A DNA stretch of 64,000 nucleotides from Streptosporangium lutulentum (GCF_030811455.1 NZ_JAUSQU010000001.1:1984001-2048000); one strand, 5' to 3'. Counted from the first letter of the stretch, positions 1 through 9,230 are shown. The notes: generated by a model not told the origin, from the sequence alone. Numbers and translations: made by a program.

Positions 1-678
1 GACTCCCAGGTGCAGACCTTCGTGGAGGCCGGCCACCGGGTGATCACCTACGACCGGCGAGGATTCGGCCGGTCCACCCACGCGTGGGACGGCTACGATC
101 TCGACACCTTCACCGCCGACCTGCACACCCTCGTGGAGCACCTGGGCCTGACCCGGGTCTCGCTGGTCGGTTTCTCCTCCGGCGGCGGCGAGGTGGCTCG
201 CTACGCCGCGACCTTCGGCACGGATCGCCTTCACCGGATCGTGCTGGCCGGCCCCGTCATCGGCGCGGACAGGCAGATGGCCGCCGACCTGACCATCGCT
301 TCGCGACGGCACCGGATCTCGATGCTCGACGACCTGCTGACCAGGTTCTTCTCCGTGGACGGTGAGAGCGCGCTGGACGAGCCGACCCGCCGGTACCTGC
401 TGCAGGCCGCCGCCGACGCCTCGGCCAAGGCCGTCACGGACTCGATCGGCGCGTGGTCGAACGCGGAACCGCTGGCCGACCTGATCCGGATCGACGTGCC
501 CACCCTGGTCGTCCACGGGGAGCAGGACGCGTTCATGCCCTACGAGGCCGGCGGCCGGCAGGTCGCCGCGGCCATCGCGGGAAGCGCCACGGTGCTCATC
601 CCCAGCGCGCCGCACGGCGTGCCGATCACCCACCACGAGCAGTGGAACCAGGCGGTGCTCGCCTTTCTGAACGACTGA
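1..678 (+). CDS. Alpha/beta hydrolase, chloroperoxidase-like (5' end outside window)
   Basis: The reading frame is open from base 1, so the N-terminus (first strand and oxyanion-hole region) lies outside the window; a GTG at 10 is probably an internal valine. Visible are DRRGFGRS, the nucleophile elbow GFSSGGGE, an acid-residue region VVHGEQDAFMPY, and a C-terminal SAPHG with the catalytic His. This order is that of cofactor-free haloperoxidase/esterase-type alpha/beta hydrolases, usually about 275 aa; some 50 aa are missing here. The family hydrolyses small esters and some members make peracids. The substrate cannot be deduced. It is followed by a convergent SDR gene. Confidence 0.85.
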   Translation, partial: DSQVQTFVEAGHRVITYDRRGFGRSTHAWDGYDLDTFTADLHTLVEHLGLTRVSLVGFSSGGGEVARYAATFGTDRLHRIVLAGPVIGADRQMAADLTIASRRHRISMLDDLLTRFFSVDGESALDEPTRRYLLQAAADASAKAVTDSIGAWSNAEPLADLIRIDVPTLVVHGEQDAFMPYEAGGRQVAAAIAGSATVLIPSAPHGVPITHHEQWNQAVLAFLND

Positions 679-777
679 CGTACCGCCGGTGTTCATCCGC
701 TCTGTCCCCCATAGGCGAGGTGATCCATGGCCTATGCGGAAGACAACCAGGATCGCGCGGCCCCGGCCATCGCGCGT

Positions 778-1440
778 TCACGCGATAAAGGGCCGCTCAC
801 CGTCCGGCGGGGTGTCACCTGTCACCTGCCACCGCTCGAACCCGGCGTGCCCGGCCGCCGGGACGACGACCTCTCCCCGGGCCTTTCCCGTGACGACCTC
901 GACGTAGGCGCGGGCGACCTCGCGGACCGGCGTGCCGTCGGCGCCGTCCATGCCGAGCTTTTCGAGCGTCTCCCTCACCCATCCGGGGCTGATGACGTTC
1001 ACCCGCAGGCCCCGCGGCATCTCGATGGCCGCGGCCCGGACGAACGCCTCCAGGCCGGCATTGACAAGGGCGCCGAACGCGCTGCCCGGCGTGGGCTTCT
1101 CGAAGGTGCCGCCGGTGAGGGTGATGGACCCGCCGTCTCGCACATGCTCCAGGGCCCGGCGCAGCAGCCGCACCTGGCCGAGAAGCTTGCTCTCCAGGCC
1201 GTGGGTGAAATCCTCGTCGGAGGAGGACACGAGCGGAGCCAGCCTGCCGCCGGCCGCGCAGCACACGACCGCGTCCACCTCGCCGACCGTGGCGAACAAC
1301 GCGTCGATGGAGGCCGGATCCTCCAGGTCGGCCCGGGTGGTGCCGCCGCGTGAGACGCGGATCACCTCGTGGCCGGCCTCCAGCGCGCCGGCGACCGCGC
1401 CGCCGATGACGCCCGTCGCTCCGATCACAATGACCTTCAT
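778..1440 (-). CDS. Short-chain dehydrogenase-like protein lacking the YxxxK motif
   Basis: A 220-aa Rossmann protein starting ATG at 1440 (MKVIVIGATG) with the dinucleotide-binding GATGVIGG at residues 7-14 and a CCAAGG stretch matching the NNAG position of SDRs. The usual Tyr-x-x-x-Lys is absent: that position reads FGALVNAGLEAF. This is typical of a subgroup of small SDR proteins and leaves real oxidoreductase activity uncertain. The gene is divergent from a LysR-type regulator across 129 bp, the classical arrangement of a LysR protein and its target. Substrate unknown. Confidence 0.85.
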   Translation of the reverse strand: MKVIVIGATGVIGGAVAGALEAGHEVIRVSRGGTTRADLEDPASIDALFATVGEVDAVVCCAAGGRLAPLVSSSDEDFTHGLESKLLGQVRLLRRALEHVRDGGSITLTGGTFEKPTPGSAFGALVNAGLEAFVRAAAIEMPRGLRVNVISPGWVRETLEKLGMDGADGTPVREVARAYVEVVTGKARGEVVVPAAGHAGFERWQVTGDTPPDGERPFIA

Positions 1441-1569
1441 GGTTCCTTCTCCCCCTGTCGTCACGGGAAGGCACCTGATCCGTCCGATGCCGGTCTCACC
1501 CCGATCAGTGTCGAACCTTGTCGCGGCCCCGGGGGCGTCGTCCAATACCCGCTTCCATAACCTGACGGC

Positions 1570-2478
1570 ATGGACATCGACACTCGGCTGCTGCGCTACT
1601 TCGCCGCGGTGATCGAGGAGGGCAACCTCACGCGGGCCGCACAGCGGCTCTTCGTCTCGCAGCCCGCGCTGACGAAACAGATCCGGCAGCTGGAAGCCCA
1701 GCTGGGGGTGGAGTTGTTCGTCCGATCCCGGGCCGGGATGAGCCCGACCGAGGCCGGTGAGGCTCTGGCCGGGCAGGCGGGTGCCGTGCTGGCCGCCTGG
1801 GAGTCCGCGTTGCGGGCCACCCGGGGCGCGAAGGCCCGGGCCGCGCGCACGCTGCGGGTCGGCTTCGTGGCCAGCGCCGCGAACGAGTTCACCCAGCGGA
1901 TCGTCGCCGACTTCGCCCGGCGGCGGCCCGGGTGGCGGGTCCGGATGCGGCAGACCGAGTGGTCCGATCCCACCGCCGGACTGGTCTCCGGCGACGTCGA
2001 CGTGGCGCTGCTGCGACTCCCCGTTCCCGGTCAGGACGACCTCGACGTCGAGATCCTGCTGACCGAGCCTCGCTGGATCGCCCTGCCCGCGGCTCACCGC
2101 CTCGCGGACAACGATCACATCTCCTTCCAGGATCTGTACGAGGAGCCGTTCGTGGCCACCCCCGCCGAGTCCGGGTGGTGGCGCGAATACTGGCTCGCCG
2201 CCGACGAACGCGAGGGGAGGCCGGTGCGGATCGGTGCGGTGGCTCACAATCCCGACGAATGGCTCAACGCCATCGCTCACGGCCAGGGCATCAGCCTCAC
2301 CCCCGAGGCCACCGCCCGCTTCTACCAGCGCCCCGACGTCGTCTACCGGCCCGTAACCGATGTCAGCCCCAGCCAGGTCGGCGTCGCCTGGCCCCGTACC
2401 CGGCTCGTCGACGCCGTCGTCGAGGACTTCGTCCGGAGCTGTCTCGCCGGGTGCCGGGATGATCCATCGCGCGAATGA
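1570..2478 (+). CDS. LysR family transcriptional regulator
   Basis: A 302-aa protein with an N-terminal winged helix (residues about 5-63, including NLTRAAQRLFVSQPALTKQI) followed by a substrate-binding domain of the periplasmic-binding-protein fold (about 90-295). LysR proteins are tetrameric DNA-binding regulators that usually activate a divergent gene and repress themselves in response to a small molecule. The divergent neighbour is the SDR-like gene starting at 1440, so the 129-bp gap should carry the operator. No convincing T-N11-A box could be singled out. Ligand unknown. Confidence 0.9.
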   Translation: MDIDTRLLRYFAAVIEEGNLTRAAQRLFVSQPALTKQIRQLEAQLGVELFVRSRAGMSPTEAGEALAGQAGAVLAAWESALRATRGAKARAARTLRVGFVASAANEFTQRIVADFARRRPGWRVRMRQTEWSDPTAGLVSGDVDVALLRLPVPGQDDLDVEILLTEPRWIALPAAHRLADNDHISFQDLYEEPFVATPAESGWWREYWLAADEREGRPVRIGAVAHNPDEWLNAIAHGQGISLTPEATARFYQRPDVVYRPVTDVSPSQVGVAWPRTRLVDAVVEDFVRSCLAGCRDDPSRE

Positions 2479-2514
2479 CCCGGGGCCGGTGACGGCGTCC
2501 GAGGGGAGGAGCCG

Positions 2515-3486
2515 TCAGGTCAGATAGTCGCGCAGGGCCCGGGACCGTGACGGGTGGCGCAGTTTGGTCATCGTCTTGGACTCGATCTGCCGGATGCGCT
2601 CGCGGGTCACCCCGTAGACCTTGCCGATCTCGTCGAGGGTCTTGGGCCGCCCGTCGAGCAGTCCGAAGCGCATGGACACGACTCCGGCCTCGCGCTCCGA
2701 CAGGGCCTCCAGGACCAGGTGCAGCTGCTCCTGGAGCAGGGCGAAGGCCACCGCGTCCTCGGGGGTGATCGCCTCGGAGTCTTCGATGAGGTCGCCGAAC
2801 TCGTTGTCGCCCTCGGTGCCGAGCGGGGAGTGCAGGGAGATCGGCTCGCGCCCGTACTTCTGGACCTCGACGACCTTCTCGGGGGTCATCTCCATCTCGG
2901 TGGCGAGCTCGTCGTGGGTGGGCTCGCGGCCGAGATCGGAGACCATCTGCCGCTGGATGCGGGCCAGTTTGTTGATCATCTCGACCATGTGGACCGGGAC
3001 GCGGATGGTCCGGGCCTGATCGGCCATGGCGCGGGTGACGGCCTGCTTGATCCACCAGGTGGCGTAGGTGGAGAACTTGAAACCCTTGGCGTAGTCGAAC
3101 TTCTCGACCGCGCGGATCAGACCCAGGTTGCCCTCCTGGATCAGGTCCAGGAACGGCATGCCGCGGCCGGTGTAGCGCCGGGCCAGCGAGACCACGAGGC
3201 GGAGATTGGCCTCCAGCAGGTGATTCTTGGCCCGGAGACCGTCTTCGGCGATCCATTCCAGCTCCGCCCGCACGTCGGCGAGCAGCCGGTCGCCGTCGTC
3301 GCCGAGCTGCTCGGCCGCGAACAGACCGGCCTCGATGCGCTTGGCGAGCTCGACCTCCTGCTCGGCGTTGAGCAGTGGGACCCTGCCGATCTGTTTAAGA
3401 TAATCCTTGACCGGGTCGGTGCTCGCACTCGCATTCGCGGCCGGGGTCAGGTCGTCTTCCTCCGCGGAGGTCTTCACAGAGCTCAC
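2515..3486 (-). CDS. RNA polymerase sigma factor, Hrd/SigA type (group 1/2)
   Basis: A 323-aa sigma-70 protein with region 1.2 ([20 protein letters not shown]), region 2 ([20 protein letters not shown], then [19 protein letters not shown]), region 3 and region 4 with the [15 protein letters not shown] close to the C-terminus. It lacks the long acidic N-terminal extension of the principal sigma factor HrdB, so it is more likely a group 2 factor of the HrdA/HrdD/SigB kind. The GTG at 3486 is only one base from the GGAAGG Shine-Dalgarno; GTG at 3477 (MKTSAEEDD) has a better spacing and may be the true start. It is transcribed singly. Confidence 0.93.
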   Translation of the reverse strand: MSSVKTSAEEDDLTPAANASASTDPVKDYLKQIGRVPLLNAEQEVELAKRIEAGLFAAEQLGDDGDRLLADVRAELEWIAEDGLRAKNHLLEANLRLVVSLARRYTGRGMPFLDLIQEGNLGLIRAVEKFDYAKGFKFSTYATWWIKQAVTRAMADQARTIRVPVHMVEMINKLARIQRQMVSDLGREPTHDELATEMEMTPEKVVEVQKYGREPISLHSPLGTEGDNEFGDLIEDSEAITPEDAVAFALLQEQLHLVLEALSEREAGVVSMRFGLLDGRPKTLDEIGKVYGVTRERIRQIESKTMTKLRHPSRSRALRDYLT

Positions 3487-3666
3487 ACCTTCCCGTGGGC
3501 AGCAGCGTAAACACCTGTGCAGATCAAGCTATGTCCTGTGACGGTGTGCTGTGGCCACAAAACAGCAGCAAGGACGATACGGCATGGCGACCTTCAGGGT
3601 CGGCGCCCTCTTTCCGGACGGCGTCGCCCTCGACGGCGGTGACCGGTCTCACACTCCGTCCGGACG

Positions 3667-4134
3667 CTAGACGTGGACGCGTGCGGCGGCTGTGGCCGGC
3701 TCGGGGACGGCGTCCGCCGTCTTGACGAGAACGGCCCACCGGGGGGTGCGTTCGCGCACGTCCTCGCTCCGGATCGCCATCACGGCGGGCGGGCTTCCCA
3801 GGTCACCGTACCGGGCGGCGACGGCCGCGGTGATCGCCCGGCCGGCGTCGGCGGCCATCTCCTTCGCCGATCCCGCCGGTCTGGAGGCCGACAGGTAGCC
3901 GAGCAGCGCCGCGAACCGCAGCTCCTCGGTCACCGGGTGGGGGAGCCCGTCGTCGGACGGCGGCGCCGGCCGATCCAGCCAGAACGCCCCGCCGCGCAGG
4001 GAACCCGGGTACGTCACCTCGCCGTGCTGGAGCGTCTGCACCGCGTCGGCCACCAACTGCCCGAATTCGGCCAGGTCTGTTTCCGGTGGCAGATCAGTCG
4101 TGACCAGCAGCGAAACCATCAGCGCATCCAGCAT
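3667..4134 (-). CDS. Hypothetical protein, 155 aa
   Basis: I do not recognise this family. The ATG at 4134 (MLDALMVSLL) is chosen because AAGGAGGGA lies about 11 bases upstream; an in-frame ATG 45 bases further up has no ribosome site. The protein is soluble, alanine-rich, without signal peptide or membrane segment, and third-position GC is as high as in its neighbours, which supports it being real. It lies between the sigma factor and a tyrosine recombinase, all on the minus strand, but gaps of 180 bases on each side argue against a common operon. Confidence 0.6.
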   Translation of the reverse strand: MLDALMVSLLVTTDLPPETDLAEFGQLVADAVQTLQHGEVTYPGSLRGGAFWLDRPAPPSDDGLPHPVTEELRFAALLGYLSASRPAGSAKEMAADAGRAITAAVAARYGDLGSPPAVMAIRSEDVRERTPRWAVLVKTADAVPEPATAAARVHV

Positions 4135-4318
4135 GTGCGGGCGTCCCTCCTTGAGGTGGCTCATCGTAAAGGGCGGCACCGACAGTTGTGGAAGGTGTGG
4201 TGAATTTTGAGGTGGTCAGGGGGCGGCCGTGGCGCAAAGATCGCCGCGGACCCCGGCGCCCGACGGCTCGTGGTGACCTGGGACGAGCCGGGCCACGGCG
4301 GTCCGGGGCGGCCGAAGG

Positions 4319-5293
4319 TCACAGCGGTCTGGGGGCGGGCATGGCGATCCTGTCGACGGCCTCGCGGCGGCGCCGTTCGGGACGCCGGTCGTAGCGGGCC
4401 GTGGTGGCGGGGGAGGAGTGACCGACGAGGGCCTGGGCCGTGGCCAGGTCCACACCGGCGTCGAGCAACTCGCCGATGAAGGTGCGCCGGAAGTCGTGCG
4501 GGGTGCGCGGAGCGGCTCCGGCCTCGGCCAGCCGCTTGCCCAGGATGTCGGCGATCGCCTGTCCCGTCATGGCCGCCGGTTCGCCGTCGCGGATCCGGAG
4601 CCCTCCGGACTTGCCGATGGGGCAGAACAACGCCCCGGCGGGACGGCCCCGTACGGCCAGCCAGCGCTCCATCCTGCCGACGGCCTCGGTGGTGAGATAG
4701 ACCATCCGCTCCTTGTCGCGCTTGCCGCGCACCCGTATCGAGCGGGATCCGGGGTCGTAGTCGCCCAGGGTCATCCCGGCGATCTCGGCGCGGCGGCAGC
4801 CGGTGGAGTAGAGCACCGCCAGCAGGGCGGCGTCGCGGAGCCCGGCGCGGGAGTCGTCGCGCTCGCACGCGGCCAGCGCGGCGCCCACGACCTCGGGCGG
4901 CACATGCTGTCCCGTGGGCAGGCGGGTGTGCTCGACCGTCGGGAGGTCGGCGGCGCGCTGGTATTCCTCGGCGGTCATCTGGCCGAGCCGCCAGGCCTCG
5001 CGCAGCACCCTGCGCAGCGCGACCAGATGCTTGTTGACGTAGGAGGGGGACCAGCCGCGCTCGGTCATGAGGGCGCGGAGGCGCACGGTGTGCTCGTAGC
5101 GCAGCAGGTGCCAGGGCTGGCCGGCGCCGGAGGAGACCTCGTCGCCGGAGATGAGGGCGGCCAGCCGGTCCAGGCAGCCGCGCATGGCGCGGCGGGACTC
5201 GGCGCTGGTGAGGGAGTCGAGATATACCTGGTAGGGGTCCCGTGCGGGTTCGACGGCGGGTCGGGGCGACTCGGGTACGGCGGGCGCGCTCAT
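4319..5293 (-). CDS. Tyrosine recombinase / site-specific integrase (XerC/D-like)
   Basis: A 324-aa protein (ATG 5293, AAGG eight bases upstream) with an N-terminal SAM-like core-binding domain (about 25-115) and a C-terminal catalytic domain. The active-site set is complete: Arg167 in TGCRRAEI, a Lys in RGKRDKER, His266 and Arg269 in HDFRR, His292 in GHSS and the nucleophile Tyr301 in ARYDRR. Such enzymes cut and rejoin DNA through a 3'-phosphotyrosine. No excisionase, phage genes, tRNA gene or att repeats are visible next to it, so it looks like a standalone chromosomal recombinase. It diverges from the MOSC gene. Confidence 0.88.
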   Translation of the reverse strand: MSAPAVPESPRPAVEPARDPYQVYLDSLTSAESRRAMRGCLDRLAALISGDEVSSGAGQPWHLLRYEHTVRLRALMTERGWSPSYVNKHLVALRRVLREAWRLGQMTAEEYQRAADLPTVEHTRLPTGQHVPPEVVGAALAACERDDSRAGLRDAALLAVLYSTGCRRAEIAGMTLGDYDPGSRSIRVRGKRDKERMVYLTTEAVGRMERWLAVRGRPAGALFCPIGKSGGLRIRDGEPAAMTGQAIADILGKRLAEAGAAPRTPHDFRRTFIGELLDAGVDLATAQALVGHSSPATTARYDRRPERRRREAVDRIAMPAPRPL

Positions 5294-5405
5294 CGGGCCG
5301 ACCTTATCGGCAACCCGCGAATCTACAATGTAAAGAGGCATGGACTGGTCAAAATAGCCTGAAAATCCCTTTTCGTCTTCGGTGGGGGCAGGGCAGGATC
5401 GTTCC

Positions 5406-5951
5406 ATGACGAACGGACGGGTAACGGCGGTCAGCAGCAGCGCCACGCACACCTTCGGCAAGGTCTGCCGGCCGGGCATCCGGTTGCTGGCGGGGCTGGG
5501 GGTGGAGGGGGACGCGCATCTCGGCGTGACGGTGAAGCACCGCTCGCGCGTGGCGCAGGATCCCACCCAGCCCAACCTGCGCCAGGTCCACCTGATCCAT
5601 GCCGAGCTTCACGACGAACTGCGGGCCGCGGGGTTCTCCGTGGCGGCGGGGGAGTTGGGGGAGAACGTCACCACCCGTGACGTCGACCTGCTGGGGCTGC
5701 CGGTGGGCGCGCTGCTGCGGCTGGGGGAGGAGGCGGTGGTCGAGGTGACCGGACTGCGCAACCCCTGCGTGCAGATCGAGGCGTTCCAGCCGGGCCTGCT
5801 GAAGCGGGTGGTGGGCCGGGACGAGACCGGTGAGCTGGTCCGCAAAGCCGGGGTGATGGGCGTGGTGGTGGCCGGTGGCGAGGTGCGGCCCGGCGACCCG
5901 ATCGAGGTGGAGCTTCCGCGGCCTCCGCACCGGCGCCTGGACCGGGTATAG
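5406..5951 (+). CDS. MOSC domain-containing protein
   Basis: A 181-aa single-domain MOSC protein of the YiiM-like type. ATG 5406 (MTNGRVTAVSS) fits the family start better than the in-frame GTG at 5382. Features seen are THTFGK near the N-terminus, a GVEGDAHLGVTVKH stretch, GENVTTRDVDL and the conserved single cysteine in GLRNPCVQIE that marks the molybdenum-cofactor sulfur-carrier domain. MOSC proteins move or bind sulfur for molybdoenzymes and some reduce N-hydroxylated compounds. No molybdenum cofactor genes are nearby. Confidence 0.88.
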   Translation: MTNGRVTAVSSSATHTFGKVCRPGIRLLAGLGVEGDAHLGVTVKHRSRVAQDPTQPNLRQVHLIHAELHDELRAAGFSVAAGELGENVTTRDVDLLGLPVGALLRLGEEAVVEVTGLRNPCVQIEAFQPGLLKRVVGRDETGELVRKAGVMGVVVAGGEVRPGDPIEVELPRPPHRRLDRV

Positions 5952-6001
5952 CCGGTTGACTCCATGTCGGAGGGGACCGGCCGTATGGTTGGCTGGTCGC
6001 A

Positions 6002-6799
6002 ATGGACATCTCATCGCGGGCTTCGGCCTATCTCCGCATCTATGACGAGCAGCTACGGGCCCGGCCGATGCCCGGCCGCACCGCCGAGAAGATCGGGCCG
6101 ATGCTGCGGACCGTGTCCAACGGGCACGGGCAGGGCGCTCTGACGTATCGGGATCTGGGCGGGCTGGACGGCGCCGAACTGGACGCGTTCATCGCGCGCC
6201 AGCGTGACTTCTTCACCCGGATCGGCCGGGAGGTGGAGTGGAAGTACCACGGCGACGACCTGCCCGTGGACCTGCCGGAGCGGCTGACGGCCGCCGGATT
6301 CGAGGCCCAGGAGCGGGAGACCATCCTGGTGGGTGAGGTCGCGGAGCTGACCGGGGCCGCCGAGCCGGCCGGTGGGGTGCGGTTGCGGGAGGTGAGCGGG
6401 CGGGCCGATCTGGAGCGGATCCGGGAGATGGAGGAGACGGTCTGGGACGCCGACCACGGCTGGCTGCCCGACATGCTGGAGCGCGACATCGCCGGGCCCG
6501 GCGATCCGTGCGTGGTGGTGGTCGCCGAGGTGGAGGACCAGGTGGTGTGCGCGGCGTGGATGCGGTGCCACGAGGGCACGGACTTCGTCTCGCTGTGGGG
6601 CGGCTCGACGTTGAAGGAGTGGCGGGGGCGAGGGATCTACCGGGCGACGGTGTCGTACCGGGCCCGGCTCGCGGTGGATCGGGGGTTCCGGCTGGTGCGG
6701 GTGGACGCCTCCGACGCCAGCCGGCCGATCCTGACCAGGCTGGGCCTGGAGGCGATCGCGACGACGACGCCCTACGTGTGGGTGCCCCCGGCCGTCTGA
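6002..6799 (+). CDS. GNAT family N-acetyltransferase
   Basis: A 265-aa protein with a C-terminal GNAT fold: the acetyl-CoA pyrophosphate loop is EWRGRGIYRA (about residues 204-213), preceded by a beta-strand and followed by a Tyr-containing helix (SYRARLAVDRGF) and a RLGLEAI strand typical of motif B. The N-terminal ~120 residues are not clearly conserved. Acetyl-CoA-dependent transfer to an amine is expected; the acceptor is unknown. There is no Shine-Dalgarno upstream; a TATGGT hexamer at 5984-5989 makes a leaderless transcript possible. Confidence 0.85.
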   Translation: MDISSRASAYLRIYDEQLRARPMPGRTAEKIGPMLRTVSNGHGQGALTYRDLGGLDGAELDAFIARQRDFFTRIGREVEWKYHGDDLPVDLPERLTAAGFEAQERETILVGEVAELTGAAEPAGGVRLREVSGRADLERIREMEETVWDADHGWLPDMLERDIAGPGDPCVVVVAEVEDQVVCAAWMRCHEGTDFVSLWGGSTLKEWRGRGIYRATVSYRARLAVDRGFRLVRVDASDASRPILTRLGLEAIATTTPYVWVPPAV

Positions 6800-6976
6800 C
6801 GGGCGGGTGCCCGGTGGAGTCGGCGTGGGAGCGTGCCGGCCGCAGGGCGGCACGGCTGGGCGGGGCGCGTCGATGACGGGCGTTCGAGCGGGACCCCTCG
6901 CCGATGAGGCGCTCAAACGGGGATCGTCGCGGACGTGACGTCCGGGCGGGGGCGTCGCGGGTGAGCGCGAATTATT

Positions 6977-7008
6977 TTGCGGAACGAATCATTCCGTTCT
7001 GCTATCGT
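6977..7008 (+). promoter_or_regulatory. Putative promoter with inverted repeat before the AlkZ-like gene
   Basis: An extended -10 (TGCTATCGT, hexamer 7003-7008) lies 39 bases before the start codon. Just upstream, 6981-6999 reads GGAACGAAT, C, ATTCCGTTC: an imperfect inverted repeat with GAACG/CGTTC ends, the look of a TetR-type operator. It sits where the -35 and spacer should be, so a bound protein would block transcription. The regulator is not identified. Confidence 0.4.
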
Positions 7009-7046
7009 GGCGAGAGTGGCGGAACCCCCCCGGCGAGAGGACAGGC

Positions 7047-8141
7047 ATGCCCCAGGTGCTCAGCAGGCGCGAGCTCAACCGAGCCACCCTGGACCGGCAG
7101 CTCCTGCTGACCAGGTCGGAGCTGCCCGCGCTGGAGGCCGTCCGGCACCTGTACGGCATGCAGGCCCAGGCGCCCGACCCTCCCTACATCGGGCTGTGGA
7201 CCCGCCTCGCCGGATTCGCCCACGACGATCTCGCCCGGCTGCTGCACGAGCGCCGGGTGGTACGGCTGGCCCTGATGCGTTCCACCATCCATCTGGTCAC
7301 GGCGGACGACTGCATGGCCCTGCGCCCGCTGCTGCAGCCGATGCTGACGCGGGCACTGCGGGGCGCGTACGGCAAGAGGCTGGCCGGGCTGGACCTGGAG
7401 GAGCTCGCCGCCGAGGGGCGGGCCCTGGTGGAGGAACGGCCGCTGACCTTCCGCGAGCTCGGGGAGCCGCTGCGGCGGCGGTGGCCGGAGCTCGCCCCGG
7501 CGGACCTGGTCGGCGCTGTGCGCAGCCTGCTGGCGCTGGTGCAGGTTCCGCCGAGGGGCATCTGGGGCGTGGGAGGGCAGGCCGCCCACACCACCGCGGA
7601 GGCATGGCTGGGGCGTTCCCAGGACGAGAGGTCCTCCCTGGCCGAGGCGATCCGCCGCTACCTGGCCGCCTACGGACCCGCGACGGTGATGGACATCCAG
7701 CAGTGGTCGGGCATGACCCGGCTGGGAGAGGTCGCCCGGGGCATGGGCCTGCGGGTCTTCGCGACCGAGGACGGCGCGGAGCTGCTGGACCTGCCCGAGG
7801 CGTCGCGGCCCGACCCGGACACCCCGGCTCCGGTGCGTTACCTGTCGGAGTTCGACAACATGCTGCTGTCGTTCGCCGACCGCACCCGGACCCGGATCAT
7901 GGCGGACGAGTATCGTGCGCGGGTCTTCACGATCAACGGCATCATCAAGGCGACCGTCCTGGTCGACGGGTTCGTCCGGGGCATGTGGAAGGTGACGGCG
8001 AAGCGGGGCGAGGCGATCTTGGAGGTGGACCTCTTCCAGCCGGTGAACGCGCGGGAGCGGGAGGCGCTGGAGTTGGAGGGGGCGCGCATGCTCGACTTCG
8101 TCGCCCCCTCGGCGAAGGTCCGCGACATCCGCCTCGGCTGA
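7047..8141 (+). CDS. Winged-helix DNA-binding protein, AlkZ-like glycosylase family (HTH_42)
   Basis: A 364-aa member of the HTH_42/AlkZ-like (AZL) family, built of tandem winged helices. The QxQ motif of DNA glycosylases in this family is present as Gln39-Ala-Gln41 (GMQAQAPDPPY). Also visible are LMRSTIHLVT and, towards the C-terminus, YLSEFDNMLLSFADR and VFTINGIIKATVLVDG, all conserved in the family. AlkZ from azinomycin producers unhooks DNA interstrand crosslinks and self-protects the cell; YcaQ is a homologue. Activity here is inferred. It has its own promoter region. Confidence 0.82.
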   Translation: MPQVLSRRELNRATLDRQLLLTRSELPALEAVRHLYGMQAQAPDPPYIGLWTRLAGFAHDDLARLLHERRVVRLALMRSTIHLVTADDCMALRPLLQPMLTRALRGAYGKRLAGLDLEELAAEGRALVEERPLTFRELGEPLRRRWPELAPADLVGAVRSLLALVQVPPRGIWGVGGQAAHTTAEAWLGRSQDERSSLAEAIRRYLAAYGPATVMDIQQWSGMTRLGEVARGMGLRVFATEDGAELLDLPEASRPDPDTPAPVRYLSEFDNMLLSFADRTRTRIMADEYRARVFTINGIIKATVLVDGFVRGMWKVTAKRGEAILEVDLFQPVNAREREALELEGARMLDFVAPSAKVRDIRLG

Positions 8142-8183
8142 GCGCGCCCCGCACCCGCGACCGGAGATCCGAAGCCGGTCTCG

Positions 8184-9179
8184 TCAGGGGCCGACGAGGG
8201 CCAGCAGCTCCGAGGCCGTCATGCTTCCCGGCGCTCGAAGCTCGCGTGCGAACTCGTTCGCCAGCCGTTGCAGAACCTCGTTGACCGGTGTGGAGACCCC
8301 GTGCGTGCGCCCCAGGAGGGTGATCTCGCCGTTGAGGTAGTCGGACTCGATGGACCCGGAACCCCGGGCCAGGCTCTGCCAGGACGAGCCGCCGCCGCGT
8401 CTCTCGCCCTCGACGCGCCTCAGCCGCACCCGATCGCCCCGCACCTCCGCCTGCTCCGCCACGCCGGCGTGGTCGATCCCCGCCGCCGCGAGTACGGCCT
8501 CTCCCTCGGCCATGGCCCGCCGGCTCAGTTCGAGCGCCTCGTCCCCGGTGATCGGCCCGCAGATCGCCTCCAGGGCGTTGCCGAGGTTGGACAGCAGCTT
8601 GGCGTACTTCCAGCGCATGACGTCGGGGGAGATCGGCGCGAGGAAGGCTGACTTCTCCAGGTCCGCGGCGATCCTCTCCAGGGTCTCCCCGGCGCCCGAG
8701 GGGTAGCGGCCGAGGTGCAGGATCCCGCTCAGGGGCGAGCCCGAGGCCGCGATCTTCCCCGGTTCGAGGTGCGACGCGGGAAGCCAGACGCACATGCCGT
8801 ACACATGGCGGAAGCGGCGCAGGGCCAGCCGCTCGTTCTCCACCCCGTTCTGCGCGCAGACCAGCGGCAGCAGGTCGGCCGCCGTGCCTCCGCCGGCCAC
8901 CGGCCGCCCGGCCCAGGCGTCCAGCAGCGCGACGCTGTGCTGGGTCTTCACCGCGAGGACGAGGACGTCGCCGGGCTGGAGTTCGAGCGCCTCGGGCCGA
9001 TCGACCGTGGGAATCGGCAGGGTGAGCACCTCGTCGGGCGTCGCGAGGTGGAGCCCGCCCTCGCGCAGCGCCTCGTAGTGCGGGCCGCGGGCCACGAGGA
9101 CGACCTCGTGGCCCGCGGCGAACAGCCGCCCGCCGATCGTTCCGCCGACCGCCCCTGCACCAATGATGATGTATCGCAT
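8184..9179 (-). CDS. Ketopantoate reductase family protein (PanE/ApbA)
   Basis: A 331-aa protein from ATG 9179 (GAAGG eight bases upstream). The N-terminal Rossmann fold has IIGAGAVGGTIGG (residues 4-16); LAVKTQHS and LVCAQNGVENE match the NADPH- and substrate-loop motifs; the C-terminal half holds MRWKYAKLLSNLGNALEAICG with the catalytic-lysine region and an all-helical domain ending in a NGEITLLGRTHGVSTPVNE block. The family reduces 2-dehydropantoate to pantoate for coenzyme A synthesis. Many actinomycetes have several paralogues, so this may act on another 2-keto acid. It is convergent with the AlkZ-like gene. Confidence 0.87.
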   Translation of the reverse strand: MRYIIIGAGAVGGTIGGRLFAAGHEVVLVARGPHYEALREGGLHLATPDEVLTLPIPTVDRPEALELQPGDVLVLAVKTQHSVALLDAWAGRPVAGGGTAADLLPLVCAQNGVENERLALRRFRHVYGMCVWLPASHLEPGKIAASGSPLSGILHLGRYPSGAGETLERIAADLEKSAFLAPISPDVMRWKYAKLLSNLGNALEAICGPITGDEALELSRRAMAEGEAVLAAAGIDHAGVAEQAEVRGDRVRLRRVEGERRGGGSSWQSLARGSGSIESDYLNGEITLLGRTHGVSTPVNEVLQRLANEFARELRAPGSMTASELLALVGP

Positions 9180-9230
9180 TATCAGACCTTCGCATGGAGG
9201 TCTGCGAGGTCCAAACCGTCGTCCCACGGC

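Noticed and set aside
1441-1569. LysR-type T-N11-A operator between the SDR and LysR genes.
   Set aside because: Several weak candidates, none clearly symmetric, so not listed as a site.
4319-5293. Prophage or integrative element suggested by the tyrosine recombinase.
   Set aside because: No excisionase, replication, structural genes, tRNA gene or direct repeats flank it.
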